Shown here: positions 15,874 through 23,888 of the stretch, piece after piece
Numbering within the stretch: position 1 is the stretch's first letter
Layout: every line of letters starts with the position of its first letter
Assembly (NCBI RefSeq): GCF_011038965.1
Contig: NZ_JAAKEB010000022.1
Location: 1-36,576, forward strand
Length of the DNA: 36,576 nt
From: Adlercreutzia sp. ZJ141
GTDB taxonomy: Bacteria > Actinomycetota > Coriobacteriia > Coriobacteriales > Eggerthellaceae
Direction of reading: 5' to 3'
The notes under the pieces: generated by a model
Database searches by the model: none
Told to the model about the DNA's origin: nothing
Seen by the model: the letters and a program-made list of their open reading frames with translations, nothing else
Translations under genes and position numbers: made by a program

Positions 15874-16569
15874 ATGCCCCGACTCGACTGGTATCCGGTA
15901 CAGGTGATGTCTGGTCAGGAACGCAAAATGGTGAAGCTGATAACAGCCGCATGTGCCGAAGCAGGCGAGCTACCTGGGAAAACCGGGGAATCCGGTGTCG
16001 GTGAGCATAATGGCGCGGGGGAAGCGGGCGGCGCATTCGACAAGGCCGCTGAATCCAGCGATATTATCAGGGACAACGGATTGCGTGACACCTGCGAGTC
16101 TGATGGCGATGGCGAACCCGACGATCCGAGTGAACCGCTCAAACTCGACGAGTGTTTCGCGCCCCGCTACCGAACCCAAAAGAAGATGCGTGGCGAGTGG
16201 CGCAATGTGGAGCGCCCTCTTATGCCGGGCTACCTTATAGCGGTGGTAAACGACCCTTCCCAGTTGGCGCGGGTACTGCGCTATGTGAATGGCTTTTGCC
16301 GGGTGGTCAAGGTCGGTCAGACGTACGTTCCCCTAAGCGACTACGAGCGCGAATGGCTGGAAGCCAGCACAAGCCGAGGTAACCGCGTGGTGCCCATGAG
16401 CTTCGGTCACAAGGTAGGCGGCGTGCTCGAAGTAACACAAGGGCCCCTGAAAGGCTACGAAGGTCGCATCGTAGGAGTAAAGCGCGCTGATAGCCTGGCA
16501 ATGCTCGAATTCCACGTAGGCAACATGAGAATAAAAACAACCGTCGGCCTGGGAATACTCCCAGAATGA
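15874..16569 (+). CDS. NusG-like (LoaP-type) transcription antiterminator with acidic insert, copy 2
   Basis: A 231-aa NusG paralogue. The NGN domain begins at once (RLDWYPVQVMSGQERKMVKL) and resumes at CFAPRYRTQKKMRGEWRNVE and LMPGYLIAVV. Between them lies an unusual insert of about 60 residues (~35-92), rich in Gly, Ala, Glu and Asp and probably disordered. The C-terminal KOW domain is clear (VTQGPLKGYEGRIVGVKR, ~187-204, then MRIKTTVGLGIL). This order fits LoaP, which regulates distal polysaccharide genes by antitermination. The RBS AGGAAGGAG is 11 bases upstream. It follows copy 1 after the structured leader and precedes the priming transferase. Confidence 0.85.
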   Translation: MPRLDWYPVQVMSGQERKMVKLITAACAEAGELPGKTGESGVGEHNGAGEAGGAFDKAAESSDIIRDNGLRDTCESDGDGEPDDPSEPLKLDECFAPRYRTQKKMRGEWRNVERPLMPGYLIAVVNDPSQLARVLRYVNGFCRVVKVGQTYVPLSDYEREWLEASTSRGNRVVPMSFGHKVGGVLEVTQGPLKGYEGRIVGVKRADSLAMLEFHVGNMRIKTTVGLGILPE

Positions 16570-16587
16570 CGCAGAAGAAAGCAAGGA

Positions 16588-16983
16588 TTGAAGCAAACGT
16601 TTGACAATTCCATACAGGATGCAGCACTTCTTAGCAACGATGTTCCTGCGAGCGTGAACTTGGAGATAGCGAAGGCTACGCATGATCCAGACATCGCTCG
16701 GGGGGGGGCTCTCATTGAGAGCGGGGAGTGCACGATAGTGATAGAGCCTACGGAAGAAACACGGCACGTTGTACCGTGTTTCTTGCACTTTGAAGAAGCA
16801 GCTGTTTCGTTGGATGCTCGCAAGATTGCACCTCCCTATACGAATGACAGTGGTCATATGACCCCCAAAACGACTTGGCGTGCGGGTCTGTCCTGCAATG
16901 AGTTCGACACCGATTTCGGGGTCATGTATGCAGGTTTGCCAATCAATCAGCTGGCCTGGCAAGGCAGAAGGGTTTACGCGTGA
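16588..16983 (+). CDS. Unrecognised 131-aa protein with a G9 tract
   Basis: I do not recognise a family. The protein is soluble, mildly acidic, with no TM or signal. The TTG start follows AGAAAGCAAGG; the gene lies 18 bases after the second NusG-like gene. Its stop overlaps the start of the priming transferase (GTGA), so translation of the transferase is probably coupled to it. A run of nine G (codons ~38-40) makes the frame prone to slippage. Adding one G brings TGA at 16716, and losing one brings TAG at 16736, both cutting the protein to about 45 residues. It could be a small regulator or a leader ORF for the transferase. Confidence 0.6.
   Translation: MKQTFDNSIQDAALLSNDVPASVNLEIAKATHDPDIARGGALIESGECTIVIEPTEETRHVVPCFLHFEEAAVSLDARKIAPPYTNDSGHMTPKTTWRAGLSCNEFDTDFGVMYAGLPINQLAWQGRRVYA
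16700..16708 (+). repeat. Homopolymer tract G9 in a coding region
   Basis: Nine consecutive G inside the 131-aa ORF, preceded by CGCTC. The same CGCTC precedes the G10 tract at 28751. A candidate for slipped-strand phase variation. Confidence 0.85.
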
Positions 16984-17738
16984 GTCTCGCGCTAGAGATC
17001 GAGGAAACCTGCGTCACGCCCGAAGAGTGGGAAGAACTTGGCGAGAGCTTCGATAGTGGCGTTTCTGAACGGATTGAGGGGCGTCCCCACGAGGTCTGCC
17101 AAGAGGTCGCGAATAAACCTCTCGGCTACCGCATCGCCAAGCGTTTCTTTGATGTGGTGTTTAGCCTGGCAGCAATAATGGTCGGCCTTGTCCCTGGTCT
17201 CATATTAAGCATTCTTATAGCGATTGACACCAAGGGAAGCCCGATCTACTCCCAAGACCGCGTAGGGCAGAAGGGTGTGTTTCGTATCTATAAGTTCAGG
17301 ACGATGGTGGCTGACTCCGACGATGTGGAGAAATACCTCAGTGCAGAACAGCTCTTCCAGTGGCACCGTGAACGCAAGGTTGATGGCGACCCGCGCATCA
17401 CGTCTCTCGGGCGTTTCCTAAGGAAGACTAGCCTTGATGAGACAGCGAACTTTATCAATGTGCTCAAGGGTGACATGTCGGTCGTGGGTCCTCGCGCCAT
17501 TACCCAAGACGAGCTAGAGCAACACTTCTCGCCAGAGGAGCAGAGAGAGCTTCTGAGCGTTCCCTGCGGCATCACCGGATGGTGGCAGGTGAATGAACGA
17601 AACGGTGCTGACTTCGAGAGCGGCCGGCGCCAGGCGATTGAGATGGAGTACGTCCGCAATGCGAGTCTTGCTACGGATGCCTGGGTGTTCGCCAAGACTT
17701 TCGTCGTGATGTTTGGAAAGGAGCGGTCGGGGAAATGA
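16980..17738 (+). CDS. Undecaprenyl-phosphate sugar-1-phosphate transferase (priming transferase)
   Basis: A 252-aa bacterial sugar transferase (PglC/WcaJ catalytic domain) that should load the first sugar phosphate onto undecaprenyl phosphate at the inner face of the membrane. Residues ~1-45 are an acidic N-extension. A membrane helix follows KRFFDVVFSLAAIMVG (~54-80). The catalytic blocks are KFRTMVADSDD, DPRITSLGRFLRKTSLDE with the conserved Asp-Glu, DMSVVGPRAI and GITGWWQVNERNGADFE. The short form lacks the four-TM CoA-binding-like domain of WbaP. GTG 16980 overlaps the upstream stop. It is the last GC-rich gene before the AT-richer block. Confidence 0.9.
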   Translation: MSLALEIEETCVTPEEWEELGESFDSGVSERIEGRPHEVCQEVANKPLGYRIAKRFFDVVFSLAAIMVGLVPGLILSILIAIDTKGSPIYSQDRVGQKGVFRIYKFRTMVADSDDVEKYLSAEQLFQWHRERKVDGDPRITSLGRFLRKTSLDETANFINVLKGDMSVVGPRAITQDELEQHFSPEEQRELLSVPCGITGWWQVNERNGADFESGRRQAIEMEYVRNASLATDAWVFAKTFVVMFGKERSGK

Positions 17739-17766
17739 TCCGCTTGATTGAGATAACTGGACATTA

Positions 17767-18831
17767 ATGTCAGATATTTCGCCAAATCTGGGATGCAAAA
17801 TGGATAAACAAGGAAAACTCAATGCTTTGTATGCGACAGATGAGGGCTTTGTTGAAGTCCTTATTGTGTCTTTGACCTCGTTGTTTGAAAATAGTTGCAG
17901 GCCTATTCGAGTGTTTGTCATAGAAGACGGGCTTTCTCAAAAGTCTATAAACATGCTTGAAGATCTAGCAACTCATTATTGCCAGGAAATAGAGTTTATT
18001 AAAATACCTGATTATTCCTCAATGTTTGGTCGAGTGATTGATGCAAAAAGATATGCATTGAGTGCGTTCTCTAGGTTGTTTGTATCTTCAATGTTGCCAC
18101 CTGAAATCACAAGGGTTTTATATTTAGACTGTGACACAATTATCTGCGAGGATCTTGGTGATTTGTGGAATACGGATTTGCAGGGTGCTGTTATGGGCGC
18201 TGTGAATGATTGTCGGAGCTACAGATACTCAACAAATCTTGGTTTATCTAGAAACGACGTTTATTTCAATTCGGGAGTTCTAATAATAGATCTCGATTTA
18301 TATCGTAAAGAAGGTATTGAAGAGAGATTTGCGGCGGCCATATTTGAATTTGATGGATTGCTCGAGTTTCCTGATAATGATTTAATTTGCAGGGAATTGG
18401 CCGGTAAAATAAAAGAACTGCATCCTAGGTACAATTTGATTTCAGTCGTTCGTGCGCTGAGTGTTTCCGAGCTTCTTGTGTTTAGGAATCCAGACAACTA
18501 TTACAGCAGCGATCTTGTTGAAGAGGCTAAGAATAACCCCGCTATTGTTCACTACACATCATTCTTCGCGTTTAATGGGAGACCTTGGAACAAAGGGTAT
18601 GACGAATTTGATGGTCGCTTTTTTTCTTGTTATAGGGCGATAAGTTTAGTTCGCGATGTTCCGTTAAGAGTTAATTGGTCTAACTGGGGAAGCAGATCAA
18701 GAATATTGTTTTCGGCCATGCCGAGAGCCGTTTCCCTTCGCTTGTTTGGCTTCGTGCACTCTGTCCTCAAACCAACCGTTCAGTATTTTGCTTTAAAGCG
18801 GTACAAGAAAGCATTTCGTAATGAATTCTGA
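17767..18831 (+). CDS. Glycosyltransferase family 8 protein
   Basis: A 354-aa GT-A retaining glycosyltransferase (LgtC/GspA type, usually using UDP-Glc or UDP-Gal). NALYATDEGFVEVLIVSLTS is the family N-terminus, and the metal-binding DxD is D121-C-D123 in LYLDCDTI. DVYFNSGVLIIDLDLYRKEG and DNDLICRELAGK follow, and VHYTSFFAFNGRPW near 260 is the C-terminal GT8 His block. ATG 17767 is used; ATG 17800 is a possible shorter start. From this gene on, the sequence is clearly AT-richer than the core, with codons unlike its neighbours, pointing to transfer. It overlaps the next gene by 11 bases. Confidence 0.88.
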   Translation: MSDISPNLGCKMDKQGKLNALYATDEGFVEVLIVSLTSLFENSCRPIRVFVIEDGLSQKSINMLEDLATHYCQEIEFIKIPDYSSMFGRVIDAKRYALSAFSRLFVSSMLPPEITRVLYLDCDTIICEDLGDLWNTDLQGAVMGAVNDCRSYRYSTNLGLSRNDVYFNSGVLIIDLDLYRKEGIEERFAAAIFEFDGLLEFPDNDLICRELAGKIKELHPRYNLISVVRALSVSELLVFRNPDNYYSSDLVEEAKNNPAIVHYTSFFAFNGRPWNKGYDEFDGRFFSCYRAISLVRDVPLRVNWSNWGSRSRILFSAMPRAVSLRLFGFVHSVLKPTVQYFALKRYKKAFRNEF

Positions 18832-19927
18832 AAAGATATATTTTGTTATTAACCAGCTTGGCGGTGTTGGCTGCGGTGGATCGGATCGTGTTTTGTCAAT
18901 TTTGGCTAATGAGTTTTCCGAAAACGGATTTGATGTCGAAATACTGTGTTTGCATGATAATGCTAAAATCGACAGGCCGTTAAATGATTCGATTAAAGTG
19001 ACTTTTTTGGATCCAATTAAATGGGGTCGAAAGTCATTGCGTAATATTTCTCGAATTGCTCAGTCCATCAGGCTGGTTTCTCGGGTGGCAAGAGGCTCGA
19101 GTGAAGCGACGTTTATCTCTTTTATTGATTGGGTGAATTTTTGCACGGTAGTTGGTTGCCGAAATACACATAATACTGTCATCGTCTCGGAGCGTACTGA
19201 CCCTAGCAAAGAGCCTGGGAATCGGCTAGCAAAGTGTTTGAGGGACAAGGCATACGCAAAATCTGATGGAATTGTCTTTCAGACTCCTGATGCGCGCGAC
19301 TATTTCAAGGATTCGATTCGATCCAAGAGCACGATTATCTGTAACCCTATAACTGCAAACCTTCCTTCTTGGGGTTTTAATCGAGGCAGCAAAGAAGTTG
19401 TTGCTTTGTGCAGATTAGAGCAGCAGAAGAACATACCTTTGCTTCTCGAAGCATTCGGGCTGTTTCACGAGCACCACTCAGATTACAGACTTGCTATATA
19501 TGGCCAAGGTTCGCTGGAGGCTGAGTTGGCTCAGTTGATAGAAGATATGCGATTATCTCATTCGGTATCTCTGATGGGTTTCACAAAGGATGCACATGAA
19601 GCGATGGTGAATTGTTCCATGTTTGTTAATTCTTCGGATTACGAGGGAATGTCAAATTCTCTTTTGGAGGCTTTAGCGATGGGGGTTCCTGTTGTTTCAA
19701 CTGACTGCCCTGTAGGAGCTGCCAGAATGCTGATTCGAGATGGAGAGAACGGAATACTTGTTCCTGTGGGCTCACCCGAGGATTTGTCCGCTGCGATGGC
19801 AACAATTGCGGATGACGCTAGTTTGGCTTGTCAAATGTCAGAAAGGGCTAAAACGATATACAGGCGGTTGAGCCCGGAATCGATATATAGGCAGTGGGTG
19901 CAATATGTTACTTGGGTGAAAAGCTAG
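18821..19927 (+). CDS. Glycosyltransferase family 4 protein, copy 1
   Basis: A 368-aa GT-B retaining glycosyltransferase (GT4, Glycos_transf_1). The N-terminal domain has INQLGGVGCGGSDRVLSILA, a phosphate-binding-like Gly loop. The C-terminal domain has VALCRLEQQKNIPLLLEAF (nucleotide-binding start), YGQGSLEAELAQLIE and the EX7E region SSDYEGMSNSLLEALAMG with PVVSTDCPVGAARMLI. It starts inside the GT8 gene. It closely resembles the next gene, so the two probably arose by duplication but add different sugars. Donor and acceptor are unknown. Confidence 0.88.
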   Translation: MNSEKIYFVINQLGGVGCGGSDRVLSILANEFSENGFDVEILCLHDNAKIDRPLNDSIKVTFLDPIKWGRKSLRNISRIAQSIRLVSRVARGSSEATFISFIDWVNFCTVVGCRNTHNTVIVSERTDPSKEPGNRLAKCLRDKAYAKSDGIVFQTPDARDYFKDSIRSKSTIICNPITANLPSWGFNRGSKEVVALCRLEQQKNIPLLLEAFGLFHEHHSDYRLAIYGQGSLEAELAQLIEDMRLSHSVSLMGFTKDAHEAMVNCSMFVNSSDYEGMSNSLLEALAMGVPVVSTDCPVGAARMLIRDGENGILVPVGSPEDLSAAMATIADDASLACQMSERAKTIYRRLSPESIYRQWVQYVTWVKS

Positions 19928-19938
19928 GAGACCTGTTG

Positions 19939-21015
19939 ATGAGAATACTGTTTTTGACACATTCTCTATCTAACGGGGGCGCAGAGCGGGTGTCAGCGAA
20001 CATTGCGAACGAGCTTCATCGGCGTGGTGAGATTGTCTCTGTTGTTTCGCTTCAAGATCGCTCGGCGGATTACTCCTTGGATGCGGGGATTAATCATGAA
20101 TGTATCGATACAAGTGGCTCTTTTACTGCTCGAGCAATCTCTAAGCTTATTTCTGTAAATAGTATTGTTGGTGACTTTCGTCCGAATGTGATAGTTAGTT
20201 TGGGCGCAGGCTATCAGTACATTCTGTTTTCGCGTTTGTTTAACAAGTTTTCATTAATAACTTCGTTGAGAAACGATCCGTCCTTTCTATTTGAAGGTCA
20301 TCTAGGTCGATTATTTGTATATAAAGCTGCGTTTAGCGCATCTGATGCAGTTGTGTTTCAGACACAGGAGGCCAAACAGTATTTTTCGCGTAGAGTTCAA
20401 TCAAAGAGCTTCATCATTAGGAATCCTTTGATGGACAATTTGCCGCAGAATCTGAATCCACTTTTTCTTCGCGATAAAGAGTTTGTAAGCTTCGGGAGGC
20501 TTGAACCTCAGAAAAATATAATGATGCTTCTCGAGGCTTTTTCGTTGTTTTGCATTGAAGACAGCGAATACAACTTGACTATTTATGGGCGAGGTTCGCA
20601 AAAGGAAGCTCTAGAAGCAAAAGCGAAATCTCTCGGTTTGGGCGAAAGGGTTCATTTTCTAGATTTCTCAAAGAGCGTTCATTCGAAGATTTTGAATGCT
20701 GTTGCTTTTGTCTCTTCGTCAAACTTTGAGGGGCTTTCGAACTCTATGATTGAAGCAATGGCAATTGGTCTCCCTGTGATTTGTACTGACTGTCCCTGTG
20801 GTGGTGCTAGAGATGTGGTTGGAGAATATAAAAATGGCCTGTTGGCAGAGGTTGGTAATCCCGCGGATTTGTGCAATAAAATGCAACAGCTGATTTACTC
20901 AGGGACTGAATATGAATCATATCTATCGAAGATAGATGATTTGCGTAGGGATTTGTCCTCTTCTGCAATTGTGGAACAATGGCTGAAATTGATAGATGAA
21001 GTCGCCCATGATTAG
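19939..21015 (+). CDS. Glycosyltransferase family 4 protein, copy 2
   Basis: A 358-aa GT4 enzyme. The start ATG 19939 has AGGAG upstream and gives MRILFLTHSLSNGGAERVSA, the usual GT4 beginning. The C-terminal domain has SFGRLEPQKNIMMLLEAFSL, YGRGSQKEALEAKAKSLGL and SSNFEGLSNSMIEAMAIG followed by PVICTDCPCGGARDVV. It is 11 bases after copy 1 and shares its motif spacing, including the EGxSNSxxEA block. It probably adds the next sugar in the same repeat unit. Confidence 0.88.
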   Translation: MRILFLTHSLSNGGAERVSANIANELHRRGEIVSVVSLQDRSADYSLDAGINHECIDTSGSFTARAISKLISVNSIVGDFRPNVIVSLGAGYQYILFSRLFNKFSLITSLRNDPSFLFEGHLGRLFVYKAAFSASDAVVFQTQEAKQYFSRRVQSKSFIIRNPLMDNLPQNLNPLFLRDKEFVSFGRLEPQKNIMMLLEAFSLFCIEDSEYNLTIYGRGSQKEALEAKAKSLGLGERVHFLDFSKSVHSKILNAVAFVSSSNFEGLSNSMIEAMAIGLPVICTDCPCGGARDVVGEYKNGLLAEVGNPADLCNKMQQLIYSGTEYESYLSKIDDLRRDLSSSAIVEQWLKLIDEVAHD

Positions 21016-21601
21016 TAGTAGGCGCGAATACCGTAACTATCTGGAATGCGACGAGTACGCCCGCTTTGGTCATAAGGGTTCAGTATTTGAAAAGCTAAAG
21101 GCTGGAAAATGTTGGAATTATAACGTTTGGTTAAGAAAATGCGAGTATTGGTATAACTGCGGTAAAACACCAATTGCTTCAATTCTGTATTTATTTTGTC
21201 GGATTCGTCTTCGTCAATTGGGTGAAGACATTGGGTGGGAGATTCCGCCTAATGTCTTCGGGCCTGGGCTCTGTGTGGTTCATCGTGGAACCGTTGTTGT
21301 GAGCCCTCACACAAAGGTGGGCGAGAACTGCCGAATGCACGTATGCGTAAATATTGGTGCATGGGGCGGTGAAAAGGCTGCCCCCGTTATGGGAGACAAT
21401 ATTTATATCGGACCGGGTGCGAAGGTTTTTGGGGCTATTTCCATTCCATCTGGTGTTGCGATTGGCGCAAATGCAGTTGTGAATAAAACAATTTGCGAGA
21501 AAAATGTCAGCGTGGGCGGTGTTCCTGCCAAAGTGCTTTCTCGAAAAGGATCAGTGCATATAAACTACTGCGATGAGGTTTGGCCTGATAGGTTGAGATA
21601 G
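21008..21601 (+). CDS. Serine acetyltransferase-like hexapeptide (LbH) acyltransferase
   Basis: A 197-aa protein with a left-handed beta-helix of hexapeptide repeats at ~95-180 (VVHRGTVVVSPHTKVGENC, PVMGDNIYIGPGAKVFG, IPSGVAIGANAVVNKTI). It has the CysE/SAT-like N-helical part MISSRREYRNYLECDEYARF and a catalytic His in CVVHRG. In polysaccharide loci this subgroup O-acetylates sugars with acetyl-CoA, rather than making O-acetylserine. ATG 21008 is preferred because the family begins with MI(S/K)S; ATG 20996 is possible. It overlaps the GT4 stop and shares one base with the next start. Confidence 0.83.
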   Translation: MISSRREYRNYLECDEYARFGHKGSVFEKLKAGKCWNYNVWLRKCEYWYNCGKTPIASILYLFCRIRLRQLGEDIGWEIPPNVFGPGLCVVHRGTVVVSPHTKVGENCRMHVCVNIGAWGGEKAAPVMGDNIYIGPGAKVFGAISIPSGVAIGANAVVNKTICEKNVSVGGVPAKVLSRKGSVHINYCDEVWPDRLR

Positions 21602-22716
21602 TGCTACAAGGGTATTCCACAGAAGGTATTGGCGTCTTAATTTCTGCATTTGGTGTCGCTCTGATTTTTATTGCTGCAGCTTCCAGATCGAAAAAAAAAT
21701 GCAATCAGAGAATCATGCTTTCGATCGCGTTTGTCGTCCTCGTTGGATTCGCGGCCTTAAGGAAGGTGACTATAGCTTATGGTGGTGGAGATGCTTGGGG
21801 GTATGTGAGAGAGTTCCAGTCCTCGTCCGTACTTGGTTCCGGATCGGCGTTTGCTCAGTTATGTGATCTTTCGAGAGAGCCTCTGTACCAATTGATAATG
21901 ATTGTTGTGAGGACGTTTACGGAGAATTACCACCTGTACTTTGTTGTGACCTACGGCATTATCATATGGGGTATCCTATACTTCGTTTCGAACCACTTTC
22001 GCAAAGGCTATCCGTTGTGGCCTCTAATCGTCATGTTCCCTGCGTATATACATTGTTTTAACGCTATGCGTAGCTGGATGGCGATTGCTGTTATCTTGGT
22101 TGCGCTAACCAAGTATGAGAAGCAAGGACCTTTCAAATATGAGCTATATACAACAGCTGCAACTCTAATTCATTACTCGGCTGCAGTGATGCTGCTGCTT
22201 CCTCTGTTCGCTAAGTTCTTTCGAAGATGCGGCGGGATTAAGGGAAAAGTCACAATAGTACTTTTGGCGAATGGCGTGCTGGCGTCAGCAAGCTCTATAT
22301 TGTTGTTCCTACTTCAGAATACAAAATATGTCTACTATTTCTCACTAGATCCATTGAGCTTCTCGACAGTCGTGCCGCTTGTTAGCATTGTATTTCTTGC
22401 TTCGACTGTGTTCCAATCTGCAAACTCTGCTAAACAAGTTGACCGATCAACTATACAAGATTATACGTCTTTTGGATGTTGCCTAGTCTTCGCAATCGTG
22501 TATTTGGGTGGCTACAGGTATCTGAATTATATGATGCTTCCTGAAGCCGTTCTCGTCGCCATGACGTTTCATGATATGCGCATTTGTTGGAGACCGGATC
22601 ATATTAAAAGAATAGGCGTGTCTTTGGTGTTGATTGCACTAGTACTTTTGCTGGCGGTTCAAAATACGGTGTCAGTCATTAAGCTTTCATCTGTTTTTCC
22701 ATATATTATTGGATGA
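21601..22716 (+). CDS. EpsG family polysaccharide polymerase (Wzy-like)
   Basis: A polytopic membrane protein of 371 aa with about ten TM helices, likely polymerising the lipid-linked repeat units outside the membrane. EpsG features include an Arg/Gly/Asp cluster after TM2 (RKVTIAYGGGDAWGYVREF), CFNAMRSWMAIAVILVALTKY, and LIHYSAAVMLLLPLF with the family His. GTG 21601 shares its G with the preceding TAG. No gene follows directly; IS remnants separate it from the second half of the locus. Confidence 0.8.
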   Translation: MLQGYSTEGIGVLISAFGVALIFIAAASRSKKKCNQRIMLSIAFVVLVGFAALRKVTIAYGGGDAWGYVREFQSSSVLGSGSAFAQLCDLSREPLYQLIMIVVRTFTENYHLYFVVTYGIIIWGILYFVSNHFRKGYPLWPLIVMFPAYIHCFNAMRSWMAIAVILVALTKYEKQGPFKYELYTTAATLIHYSAAVMLLLPLFAKFFRRCGGIKGKVTIVLLANGVLASASSILLFLLQNTKYVYYFSLDPLSFSTVVPLVSIVFLASTVFQSANSAKQVDRSTIQDYTSFGCCLVFAIVYLGGYRYLNYMMLPEAVLVAMTFHDMRICWRPDHIKRIGVSLVLIALVLLLAVQNTVSVIKLSSVFPYIIG

Positions 22717-23008
22717 CAAGGTTGAGGATCGATATATGGCCATATTCTCCTGGATTGACCCTCTGGTTCTGTGTACCCGTTGTATTTCTCGACAGGCCTG
22801 GGGCTAGTTATACTTCTAGTGAATAGTCCCTGAAGTGTGATGCTTCGAACCCATGAGCTTTTTAGATCTGCTTTCGAGAGAGGATGAAAGTGATAAACTG
22901 GCTTTGGGGGTATCCAGGATTTAGTGTGGACGATTTGAACAAAAGCTTAGTCTGATCTGCGATGATGAAAGCAAAACACATAAAAGTCGATAGAGAGTCA
23001 CCTAAATT
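22717..23008. other. Gap with no recognisable gene
   Basis: 292 bases after the EpsG gene. No ORF with an RBS, no clear terminator and no repeat are seen. The composition is AT-rich like the gene before it. It ends at an IS-end-like repeat, so it is probably decayed sequence. Confidence 0.5.
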
Positions 23009-23096
23009 AGCCCGCTATTAGGGCGCACCTACCTAAGCCCCTTGCAGGGGAATTTCAAAATAGTGGTGTTAAACCTTAAAAATCTAGACCAAATGC
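23009..23096. repeat. IS-end-like repeat, copy A
   Basis: An 88-base sequence beginning AGCCCGCTATT and containing TTGCAGGGGAATT, AGTGGTGTTAAACCT and AAAAATCT, with about 12 differences from copy B (35793-35879) in the same orientation. It lies 39 bases past the stop of the transposase remnant, the position expected for the right end of that element. Confidence 0.75.
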
Positions 23097-23134
23097 CTCA
23101 CCTCCAACAGGTTGGAGGGTTCGCAATTTGCGGC

Positions 23135-23515
23135 CTACTTGTTGTGGTTGGGCAGTGCCACTCCTCCCTTATCGAGTGCGGGATAGCCATATGCAAGCAA
23201 AAGGCGACGTCTCATGTTCTTGTAGTTTGTAAACCCGCAAGCTCGGCGTTTCATGTCCTTGATCTTGCGGTTGACGTTTTCGGCATAAGCGTTGGTCTTT
23301 CCCGTCATATAAGCGTTTACGATGTATTCCTTTACGCCCTTGATACTGTTTGCAGCAGTAGCAAACTCTTTGATTCCGCAGTTTTGAGCCTGGCTTATCC
23401 AGTTACCAAGGGCTCTTAATGTTGACGGTTCCCTTGCGTCCCATATTGGGCTCCTTTTCCGGGATGCAGGGTGCCAGCCCGCGGCGGCGGGTGCTGTCCG
23501 CTGCCGCGGAATCAA
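23135..23515 (-). pseudogene. ISL3-type transposase, C-terminal remnant
   Basis: Only the last ~95 residues read as an ISL3-family DDE transposase: LGNWISQAQNCGIKEFATAA, then TNAYAENVNRKIKDMKRRAC, where AENVN corresponds to the family's final catalytic Glu region, and the Arg-rich GFTNYKNMRRRLLLAYG. The first ~30 residues of the open frame are GC-rich non-family sequence containing a CCGCGGC/GCCGCGG hairpin (about 23479-23511), so the true 5' part is gone. Downstream lies the IS-end-like repeat copy A. It splits the polysaccharide locus in two. Confidence 0.75.
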
Positions 23516-23696
23516 TTATAGGATGCAGGTTTATGGCGCCTTACATCCCTTGTTCTCAAATGGTGATATTAAGCCTGCATCCTGTGTCTTATGCTAGGTC
23601 GCATGATGAGGATTTCGCACACACTCAATCCAGAAGGGTTGGGTGTACACACAAAACCTTATGGGAAAGCTGTGTATGGCTTGTGAAAGGTCAGAA

Positions 23697-23829
23697 ATGA
23701 GAACTGAACCACATGAAATCCAGAACACCCAAAAACCCCGCTTTGATAGTGGTCAACCGCTAGACCACCTCTCTGAGTGTCGATGAGATGGAAAAGGTCT
23801 ACATGCGGGATTTGTTCAAGTGGGAGTAA
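23697..23829 (+). pseudogene. Short broken ORF upstream of the ATP-grasp gene
   Basis: ATG 23697 is preceded by GAAAGGTCAGAA, nearly identical to the RBS and start region of the glycosyltransferase at 25387 (GAAAGGCCAGAAATGAGAA). The frame runs 29 codons to TGA 23784. The next frame then continues with SVDEMEKVYMRDLFKWE to TAA 23827. This looks like a small gene broken by a frameshift. No function can be given. Confidence 0.3.
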
Positions 23830-23888
23830 CTCCAAAAGCCATAATCGACTTCTTGGAGGAGCCTGAAATCGAAGAAAGGATACCTGCA

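Noticed and set aside
16588-17738. Phase switch fusing the 131-aa ORF to the priming transferase
   Set aside because: Adding one G puts the ORF in the transferase frame but meets TGA at 16716, so no fusion can form by single-base slippage.
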